Assembly (NCBI GenBank): GCA_903939355.1
Contig: CAJAHC010000089.1
Span: forward strand, 1 to 6,675
Length of the DNA stretch: 6,675 nt
Direction of reading: 5' to 3'
Source of the DNA: an uncultured Methylococcaceae bacterium
GTDB taxonomy: Bacteria > Pseudomonadota > Gammaproteobacteria > Methylococcales > Methylomonadaceae
In this document: one piece after another, positions 1-6,675 of the stretch
How positions within the stretch are numbered: position 1 is the stretch's first letter
How the letters are laid out: each line of letters opens with the position of its first letter
The notes under the pieces: model-generated
Told to the model about the DNA's origin: nothing
Databases searched by the model: none
Seen by the model: the letters and a program-made list of their open reading frames with translations, nothing else
Made by a program: the position numbers and the translations under genes

Positions 1-1035
1 GACAGACAGACTGGTAAAACGGCTATTGCGATTGATGCCATCATTAATCAAAAAGGCACAGGGATTAAATGTATTTATGTGGCTATCGGTCAAAAACGCT
101 CATCAATTGCAAACGTGGTTCGCAAATTGGAAGAACATGGCGCCATGGCTCATACGATTATTGTTGCAGCATCAGCGTCTGAATCAGCCGCATTACAATT
201 TATCGCACCTTATACCGGGTGTTCAATGGGCGAGTTCTTCAGAGATCGGGGTGAAGATGCCCTTATCATATATGATGACTTAACAAAACAAGCCTGGGCT
301 TATCGCCAAGTTTCCTTGTTATTGCGTCGCCCACCGGGTCGTGAGGCATATCCTGGCGATGTATTTTATTTACATTCACGTTTATTGGAAAGAGCATCAC
401 GTATTAATGCTGCAGAAGTTGAAAAACTGACTGGTGGAAAAGTAAAAGGTAAAACAGGTTCGTTAACTGCATTGCCAATTATTGAAACCCAAGGTGGTGA
501 CGTATCTGCATTCGTACCAACTAATGTTATTTCTATTACGGATGGTCAGATTTTCTTGGAAAGTAATTTGTTCAACTCAGGTATTCGTCCAGCTGTGAAT
601 GCTGGTTTGTCAGTATCGCGAGTTGGTGGCGCAGCCCAAACCAAGATAATTAAGAAATTAGGTGGCGGTACCCGTTTGGATTTGGCTCAGTATAGAGAGT
701 TGGCGGCGTTTGCTCAATTTGCTTCTGATTTGGATGAAAGTACACGTAAGCAAATTGAACGTGGACAACGTGTTACTGAATTAATGAAACAAAATCAATA
801 TTCGCCGATGTCAGTCGCGCAAATGGCTGTTTCATTATTTGCCGCTAACGAAGGTTTTCTTGATAAAGTAGAGGTTAACAAGGTCCTCGATTTTGAAGCA
901 GCCTTACAACTGTATATGAAATCAGAGCATGCTGAATTAATGAATAACATTAATGCAACTGGCGATTTTAATAGTGAAATTAGCAGTGGATTAAAAGCTG
1001 CAATTGAAAGTTTCATTAATACTCATAGTTGGTAA
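1..1035 (+). CDS. atpA: F1Fo ATP synthase subunit alpha, 5'-truncated by window edge
   Basis: This is the C-terminal two thirds of the alpha subunit of the F1 catalytic head, which alternates with beta in the alpha3-beta3 hexamer and binds non-catalytic nucleotide. The reading frame is open from base 1, and the first visible residues, DRQTGKT, are the Walker A (P-loop) motif. By alignment to E. coli alpha (513 aa) the first visible codon is residue 170, so about 169 residues lie upstream; 169 plus the 344 visible gives exactly the E. coli length. Other landmarks are the [15 protein letters not shown] strand with the Walker B aspartates, [24 protein letters not shown], and VSRVGGAAQ, whose arginine (codon at 619) matches the E. 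coli arginine finger R376. The protein ends in SW as in E. coli. No frameshift or lost key residue is seen. atpG follows 12 bases downstream, consistent with one operon. Identification is essentially certain. Confidence 0.98.
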   Translation, partial: DRQTGKTAIAIDAIINQKGTGIKCIYVAIGQKRSSIANVVRKLEEHGAMAHTIIVAASASESAALQFIAPYTGCSMGEFFRDRGEDALIIYDDLTKQAWAYRQVSLLLRRPPGREAYPGDVFYLHSRLLERASRINAAEVEKLTGGKVKGKTGSLTALPIIETQGGDVSAFVPTNVISITDGQIFLESNLFNSGIRPAVNAGLSVSRVGGAAQTKIIKKLGGGTRLDLAQYRELAAFAQFASDLDESTRKQIERGQRVTELMKQNQYSPMSVAQMAVSLFAANEGFLDKVEVNKVLDFEAALQLYMKSEHAELMNNINATGDFNSEISSGLKAAIESFINTHSW

Positions 1036-1047
1036 AAGGGTCTTCAA

Positions 1048-1911
1048 ATGGCTGTTGGTAAAGAAGTACGCACAAAGATCGCGAGTATCAAGAATACACA
1101 AAAGATCACGCGAGCAATGGAAATGGTTGCTGCGAGTAAAATGCGTAAAACAAAAGACAGAATGCAGGCAACAAGGCCCTATTCTAAAAAGATTGGCCAA
1201 ATCATAAAGCATTTGGCTCAGGCCAATCCAGAATATAATCACCCTTATCTAATTGCAAGACATGTGAAACGAGTAGGGGTTATTCTGATAAGTTCTGATA
1301 GAGGTTTGTGTGGTGGACTCAATTCAAATTTATTCAGAAAAACACTGGCTCAACTGATGCATTGGGATAATTCAAATATTGAAGTTGATATTTGTACCAT
1401 TGGAACGAAAGCTTTTGGTTTTTTTAGTAATCTCAAAGTAAATTTAATAGGCCAAGTTTCTAAGTTGGGGGACGCTCCTCATCTGAATGACATAGTTGGT
1501 GTGATTAAGATAATGTTGGATGCTTACGAAGAAGGTAAAATTGACCAATTGTATGTGGTTAGCAACGAATTCGTGAATACAATGACGCAGCGACCAACTG
1601 TTGAACAGTTACTTCCAGTAGTTGCAAGTGAACTGGATGAAAATCTTAGTAGACATTGGGATTATATTTATGAGCCTGATGCTAAAGAGGTATTGGATCA
1701 TCTACTGACTCGTTTTATTGAGTCTAAAGTTTACCAAGGTCTTGTTGAAAATAATGCCTGTGAACAGGCAGCCAGAATGGTGGCTATGAAGAGTGCTTCA
1801 GATAATGCAGGCAATCTTATTGGTGAGTTGCAATTAATTTACAATAAAGCTAGGCAAGCGGCGATCACTCAGGAAATTTCAGAAATTGTTGCCGGGGCTT
1901 CCGCAGTTTAA
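1048..1911 (+). CDS. atpG: F1Fo ATP synthase subunit gamma
   Basis: This is the central rotary shaft of F1, which couples proton flow through Fo to conformational change in the beta subunits. It is 287 aa, the same length as E. coli gamma. The N-terminal helix carries the conserved [23 protein letters not shown] stretch (split here as residues 10-32), which with the C-terminal helix forms the coiled-coil axle. [11 protein letters not shown] (residues 82-92) marks the start of the Rossmann-like middle domain. The C-terminal end contains [20 protein letters not shown] and the family signature [14 protein letters not shown]. The start ATG at 1048 is supported by AAGGG at 1036-1040, seven bases upstream and directly after the atpA stop. 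Alignment to E. coli begins at the same residue. Expression is expected as part of the polycistronic atp message. The spacer after this gene is unusually long for the operon (112 bases). Confidence 0.98.
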   Translation: MAVGKEVRTKIASIKNTQKITRAMEMVAASKMRKTKDRMQATRPYSKKIGQIIKHLAQANPEYNHPYLIARHVKRVGVILISSDRGLCGGLNSNLFRKTLAQLMHWDNSNIEVDICTIGTKAFGFFSNLKVNLIGQVSKLGDAPHLNDIVGVIKIMLDAYEEGKIDQLYVVSNEFVNTMTQRPTVEQLLPVVASELDENLSRHWDYIYEPDAKEVLDHLLTRFIESKVYQGLVENNACEQAARMVAMKSASDNAGNLIGELQLIYNKARQAAITQEISEIVAGASAV

Positions 1912-1929
1912 ATCCAATAGGGGTGGTTG

Positions 1930-3406
<1,477 letters not shown>

Positions 3407-3458
3407 TAAATGTTTCTTCCTGCCCGCTGGTAGTAAGAATATTGAAACAGGTAAAAAT

Positions 3459-3881
3459 ATGACCATGACCGTACATGTAGACATCGTAAGTGCAGAAAAG
3501 GAGATTTATTCCGGATTGGCGGAAATGGTATTTGCTCCTGCTGAACTTGGTGAGTTGGGTATTTCGCCTCGTCATGCTCCATTAATTACAAAACTAAATG
3601 CAGGTGAAGTTCGGGTAAAAGTCAGCGATAATGAAAGTCATCCTTTTTATATATCGGGTGGTCTTTTAGAAATCCAACCACATTTAGTGACTATATTGGC
3701 AGACACTGCAATTAGAGCAAAAGATATTGACGAAGCTGCTGCACTAGATGCCAAAGCGAAGGCAGAAGAAGCTTTAACAGATAAATCAGGTAAAATTGAT
3801 TATGCAACTGCTCAGTCTCAGTTGTTGCAAGCTGTTATGCAATTAAGAACCTTAGACAGGCTCAGAAAGCGCGGCGGATAA
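3459..3881 (+). CDS. atpC: F1Fo ATP synthase subunit epsilon
   Basis: Epsilon binds the foot of gamma, helps couple F1 to the c-ring and, through its C-terminal helices, can inhibit ATP hydrolysis. It is 140 aa against 139 in E. coli. The N-terminal beta-sandwich (about residues 1-84) shows the family motifs GELGISPRHAPL (31-42), ISGGLLEIQP (65-74) and ILADTAIRA. The C-terminal part forms two predicted helices (about 88-106 and 114-136) rich in Ala, Lys and Gln. The ATG at 3459 is preferred over the one at 3465 because MTMTVHVDIVSAE aligns with E. coli MAMTYHLDVVSAE, and a modest AGGT (3449-3452) sits six bases upstream. The last codons are unusually basic and Gly-rich (RLRKRGG). It is the last gene of the atp operon and is followed by a terminator. 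Confidence 0.97.
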   Translation: MTMTVHVDIVSAEKEIYSGLAEMVFAPAELGELGISPRHAPLITKLNAGEVRVKVSDNESHPFYISGGLLEIQPHLVTILADTAIRAKDIDEAAALDAKAKAEEALTDKSGKIDYATAQSQLLQAVMQLRTLDRLRKRGG

Positions 3882-3900
3882 CTGTAGAGAAGGTTTATTG

Positions 3901-3929
3901 TTAAAAATAATCTCAAGAAAAGTTATACA
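3901..3929 (+). promoter_or_regulatory. Weak candidate sigma70-type promoter for glmUS
   Basis: TTAAAA (3901-3906) and TATACA (3924-3929) are separated by 17 bases, and each matches four of six consensus positions. Transcription from it would start near 3935-3937, at the foot of the terminator hairpin. In AT-rich DNA such matches are common by chance. It is listed because glmU needs a promoter past the atp operon, or terminator read-through, and the gap offers no clearly better candidate. Confidence 0.2.
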
Positions 3930-3934
3930 TATTT

Positions 3935-3972
3935 AAAACCCGATAACGTCCATTGCGCTATCGGGTTTTTTT
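3935..3972 (+). terminator. Rho-independent terminator of the atp operon
   Basis: CCCGATA (3939-3945) pairs perfectly with TATCGGG (3959-3965), followed by seven Ts (3966-3972). The flanking AAAA (3935-3938) extends the stem to 11 pairs by pairing with the first Ts. The 13-base loop can itself add two C-G pairs and a G-T wobble (3947-3949 with 3955-3957) past an A-C mismatch, leaving a five-base loop. It lies 53 bases after the atpC stop, the expected place to end the atp transcript. On the opposite strand only four Ts follow the stem, so it would be a weak terminator in that direction. Confidence 0.88.
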
Positions 3973-3976
3973 GTTT

Positions 3977-3982
3977 AAAAGG
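3977..3982 (+). promoter_or_regulatory. glmU ribosome binding site next to the terminator T-run
   Basis: AAAAGG ends seven bases before the glmU ATG at 3990, which is good spacing. It begins only four bases after the last T of the terminator, so nearly the whole glmU leader between hairpin and start codon is ribosome binding site. This supports the start at 3990. Confidence 0.7.
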
Positions 3983-3989
3983 TTTAGAA

Positions 3990-5357
3990 ATGAAAATTAC
4001 GACTATTATTTTAGCTGCAGGTAAGGGAACACGTATGTGTTCAGACTTACCTAAAGTGCTTCATAAAATTGCCAATCGTCCATTATTGCGGCACGTTTAT
4101 GATATGAGTTACCAGTTGAACAATAATGCTATAAAAATAGTATACGGTCATGGTGCAAATTTAGTTAGAAAAGTTTTAGCAGATATAGATGTTAGTTGGG
4201 TTGAACAAAAACAGCAACTGGGAACGGGTCATGCGGTTCAACAGGTTAGCGACCAAATTTCAGATTCAGATATTGTATTAATACTATACGGTGATGTGCC
4301 TTTATTAAAATTGGCTACGGTAAAGGGCTTACTAGCAAATGTGAGTGACAAGACGTTGGCTTTACTCACGGTCAAGCTTAAAAATCCGACGGGTTACGGT
4401 CGCATAGTAAGAGATTCATCAGGTAAAGTAACAAAAATCGTCGAGGAAAAAGATGCCTCTATAACTGAGAAAGAAATAGTTGAAGGTAATACCGGCATTA
4501 TGGCTGTAGAGGGTAATAAATTGAAGAAATGGTTGAATCAGTTAAGTAATCATAATGCCCAAGGCGAATATTACTTGACAGATATTATTGAAATGGCCGT
4601 TGCAGATCAAATTACCATTATTACCACTCAGCCGGAATCAGTTGATGAGGTATTGGGTGTAAATAATCGAATCCAGCTAAGTCATTTGGAAAGAGTTTAT
4701 CAACAAGAACAGGCTATTATGTTAATGGAACGTGGCGTGACATTAATGGATCCGGTACGATTTGATCTAAGAGGGACAATTGTTAAATTAGGTATAGACA
4801 TAGTTTGTGACGTGAATGTTATTATTGAAGGTGAAAACAGTATTGGTAATAACGTCATTATTGGTGCAAACACGCATATTAAGAATTCTATTATTGGTGA
4901 TAATGTAGAGATTTTGGCAAACTGCATTATAGAAAATTCTGTGGTTGGCCAAGGTTGTAAAATCGGACCTTATGCTAGATTACGTCCGGAAACTGTGTTG
5001 GCAGAAAATGTCCACATTGGGAATTTTGTTGAACTGAAAAAATCAACGGTAGCTTCATTTAGTAAAATAAACCATCTAAGCTATATTGGTGATGCAACAG
5101 TTGGTGCACAAGTAAATATAGGGGCAGGGACTATTACCTGCAATTATGATGGAGTGAATAAATTTAGAACAATTATAGAAGATGGTGCATTTATTGGCTC
5201 GGATACGCAATTAATTGCTCCAGTCACGGTAGGTAAAAATGCTACGATAGGTGCTGGTTCAACAATCACAAGAGACAGTCCTGAAAATCAGTTGACTTTA
5301 AGCAGAGCAAAACAAATGACTCTTGCAGGATGGAAGCGACCCGTAAAACACGACTAG
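3990..5357 (+). CDS. glmU: Bifunctional GlcN-1-P acetyltransferase / GlcNAc-1-P uridyltransferase GlmU
   Basis: GlmU is a cytoplasmic trimeric enzyme that makes UDP-N-acetylglucosamine in two steps: acetyl-CoA-dependent acetylation of glucosamine 1-phosphate (EC 2.3.1.157), then uridylyl transfer from UTP (EC 2.7.7.23). It is 455 aa against 456 in E. coli. The N-terminal pyrophosphorylase domain (about 1-225) shows LAAGKGTRM (8-16), K22, QLGTGHA, YGDVPL with Mg-binding D102, E152, N167 and N225 in GVNNR. A linker helix leads to a left-handed beta-helix of hexapeptide repeats (about 265-440), visible as recurring I-I-G/N-I-G units. Acetyltransferase residues match E. coli: R332, K350, H362 (the catalytic base), Y365, N376, N385 and R439. 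The protein ends GWKRPVKHD, close to E. coli GWRRPVKKK. No defect is seen. It has its own ribosome binding site just past the atp terminator and is followed by glmS, its usual operon partner. Confidence 0.98.
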   Translation: MKITTIILAAGKGTRMCSDLPKVLHKIANRPLLRHVYDMSYQLNNNAIKIVYGHGANLVRKVLADIDVSWVEQKQQLGTGHAVQQVSDQISDSDIVLILYGDVPLLKLATVKGLLANVSDKTLALLTVKLKNPTGYGRIVRDSSGKVTKIVEEKDASITEKEIVEGNTGIMAVEGNKLKKWLNQLSNHNAQGEYYLTDIIEMAVADQITIITTQPESVDEVLGVNNRIQLSHLERVYQQEQAIMLMERGVTLMDPVRFDLRGTIVKLGIDIVCDVNVIIEGENSIGNNVIIGANTHIKNSIIGDNVEILANCIIENSVVGQGCKIGPYARLRPETVLAENVHIGNFVELKKSTVASFSKINHLSYIGDATVGAQVNIGAGTITCNYDGVNKFRTIIEDGAFIGSDTQLIAPVTVGKNATIGAGSTITRDSPENQLTLSRAKQMTLAGWKRPVKHD

Positions 5358-5395
5358 ATTGATTCAAGAATAGAGTTATGTTTGGAACAATTGCT

Positions 5396-5400
5396 GAGGA
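5396..5400 (+). promoter_or_regulatory. glmS ribosome binding site
   Basis: GAGGA ends eight bases before the ATG at 5409. The start gives MCGIVG, in which Cys2 must become the N-terminal nucleophile after methionine removal, so this start is the only functional choice. Confidence 0.8.
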
Positions 5401-5408
5401 AAAATAAT

Positions 5409-6675
5409 ATGTGTGGAATTGTCGGCGGTATAGCCCAGCGTAATATAGTGCCAATCTTATTAGAGGGTTTGAAAAGATTAGAATATCGTGGTTATGATTC
5501 AGCGGGACTGGCGGTTATTAAAGACGATGTTATCTATAGAAAAAGGGAGCTTGGTAAAGTTAAAGGACTTGAGGAATTATTACGCAAGGATCCTATTTCA
5601 GGCAATATTGGCATAGCTCACACTCGTTGGGCAACTCATGGAAAACCCAGTACAGCAAATGCTCATCCACATGTTTGCAGAGATAAGGTGGCGGTTGTTC
5701 ATAATGGAATTATTGAGAATCACGAACAACTTCGCGACTCATTAATAAATAATGGCTATGACTTTACATCTGAAACGGATACGGAAGTTATCGTTCATGA
5801 GCTTCATCAAGCATTAGAGTCAACAGACAGCTTATTGACAGCAGTTAAGCAGACCATTACTAAATTGGAAGGCGCATATGCACTGGGGATAATAAGTTTA
5901 ACTGAACCCAATACCTTGGTGGCATGCAGGAAAGGAAGTCCCTTAGTAATAGGTATTGGAATTGGTGAATATTTTATCGCTTCTGATGTAGCGGCATTGC
6001 TTCCGGTCACGCAGCGCTTCATCTTTTTAGAAGATGGAGATGTGGCCTCAATAAGTATTGATAAACTGATTATATATGATGTAAATGACTATATCGTCAA
6101 TCGGCCAATTAAGGAAAGCCAATTAAGTGCCGATTCGATTGATAAGGGCCATTATCGCCATTACATGTTGAAAGAAATCTATGAACAACCCTTTGCTATC
6201 TCCCAGGCACTTGAAGGACGATTTATTAACAATCGGTTACAAGAAAGCTCTTTTGGACATAACGCTAGTTACGTTTTTGATAATATAAAATCGGTACAAA
6301 TTTTGGCATGTGGCACTAGTTATCATGCTGGTTTAGTTGCACGTTATTGGTTTGAGAAATTAGCTCGTGTTCCTTGTAATATTGAGGTGGCTAGTGAGTT
6401 TCGTTATAGAAACCCAGTATTGGCAGAAGATACTCTAATAGTTAGTATCTCTCAGTCGGGTGAAACTGCAGATACACTTGCCGCACTTCAAGAGGCAAAA
6501 AAACTGGGTGCCAAATATTCTTTGGCTATATGCAACGTTTCAGAAAGTTCATTGGTTCGGGAATCTGATTTGGTACTAATGACGCGTGCAGGTCCTGAAA
6601 TTGGCGTGGCATCAACTAAAGCATTTACTACACAGTTAACAACTTTAATGTTATTAGTTATTGCTATAGGCAGGC
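5409..6675 (+). CDS. glmS: Glutamine-fructose-6-phosphate aminotransferase (isomerizing) GlmS, 3'-truncated by window edge
   Basis: GlmS makes glucosamine 6-phosphate from fructose 6-phosphate with glutamine as nitrogen donor (EC 2.6.1.16), the committed step to UDP-GlcNAc in the cytoplasm. I translated it by hand: 422 codons are open to the last base, against about 609 aa for E. coli GlmS, so roughly 185 residues are outside the window. The N-terminal class II glutaminase domain (about 1-240) has the nucleophile Cys2, HTRWATHG (71-78), VVHNGIIENHE (97-106, with N99 and G100) and SETDTEV (D124). The linker YRHYMLKEIYEQP (249-261) leads to the first SIS sugar-isomerase domain with QILACGTSYHAG (297-308) and SISQSGETADTL (346-357), then the conserved STKAFTTQL (402-410). 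All visible catalytic residues are present. It lies 51 bases after glmU and is probably cotranscribed with it. No frameshift is seen up to the edge. Confidence 0.98.
   Translation, partial: MCGIVGGIAQRNIVPILLEGLKRLEYRGYDSAGLAVIKDDVIYRKRELGKVKGLEELLRKDPISGNIGIAHTRWATHGKPSTANAHPHVCRDKVAVVHNGIIENHEQLRDSLINNGYDFTSETDTEVIVHELHQALESTDSLLTAVKQTITKLEGAYALGIISLTEPNTLVACRKGSPLVIGIGIGEYFIASDVAALLPVTQRFIFLEDGDVASISIDKLIIYDVNDYIVNRPIKESQLSADSIDKGHYRHYMLKEIYEQPFAISQALEGRFINNRLQESSFGHNASYVFDNIKSVQILACGTSYHAGLVARYWFEKLARVPCNIEVASEFRYRNPVLAEDTLIVSISQSGETADTLAALQEAKKLGAKYSLAICNVSESSLVRESDLVLMTRAGPEIGVASTKAFTTQLTTLMLLVIAIGR

Noticed and set aside
1..14. GACA tandem microrepeat at the window start
   Set aside because: It encodes the conserved DRQT of the alpha-subunit P-loop, so it is explained by coding.
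26..283. Plus-strand open frame of 85 codons overlapping atpA in another frame
   Set aside because: The atpA frame is conserved residue by residue here, and the alternative frame yields no recognisable protein.
3898..3936. TTG-initiated frame of about 12 codons after atpC
   Set aside because: Rare start codon, very short, in an AT-rich gap that is better read as promoter and terminator region.
4840..5280. Degenerate ATTATTGGT-like DNA repeats
   Set aside because: They reflect the hexapeptide repeats of the GlmU left-handed beta-helix, not a DNA-level repeat element.
5358..5408. glmS ribozyme riboswitch
   Set aside because: The gap is 51 bases, far shorter than the ribozyme, and the ribozyme is typical of Gram-positive bacteria.
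5807..6022. Minus-strand open frame of 71 codons opposite glmS
   Set aside because: The conserved GlmS glutaminase domain is encoded on the plus strand throughout; no independent evidence for the antisense frame.

Overview
The window is a stretch of ordinary chromosome from a gammaproteobacterium. All six main genes lie on the + strand in the order atpA (3' part) - atpG - atpD - atpC - [terminator] - glmU - glmS (5' part). This is the classic gammaproteobacterial arrangement in which the F-type ATP synthase operon is followed by glmUS. The proteins align almost without gaps to my recollection of the Escherichia coli proteins (gamma 287 aa, beta 460 aa, epsilon 140 versus 139 aa, GlmU 455 versus 456 aa). 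The DNA is AT-rich (about 40% GC or below, judged by eye), with many A/T third positions, so it is not an enterobacterium. An AT-rich lineage such as Legionellales or a relative is possible, but I cannot name the genus from this sequence.

Region by region: bases 1-1035 hold the last 344 codons of atpA, beginning inside its Walker A motif. atpG (1048-1911) follows after 12 bases. A 112-base gap then precedes atpD (2024-3406). This gap contains two potential stem-loops and a possible 29-codon reading frame that has its own Shine-Dalgarno-like sequence and stops 4 bases before the atpD start. atpC (3459-3881) closes the ATP synthase operon. A strong rho-independent terminator (3935-3972) lies between atpC and glmU, and its T-run ends only 17 bases before the glmU start codon. 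glmU (3990-5357) and glmS (5409 to the window edge, 422 codons visible) follow with a 51-base gap.

The atp genes encode four of the five F1 subunits (alpha, gamma, beta, epsilon) of the membrane-bound proton-driven ATP synthase. The glm genes encode the first and last enzymes of the pathway from fructose 6-phosphate to UDP-N-acetylglucosamine, the precursor of peptidoglycan and lipid A. GlmM, the middle enzyme, is not in this window.

I found no mobile element, CRISPR array, tRNA, rRNA or defence system, and no evidence of a novel multi-gene system. All enzymes appear intact with their catalytic residues in place. What merits a second look is in the intergenic gaps: the structured atpG-atpD spacer with its possible coupled mini-ORF, the terminator placed almost on top of the glmU ribosome binding site, and a nine-codon mini-ORF abutting glmS.
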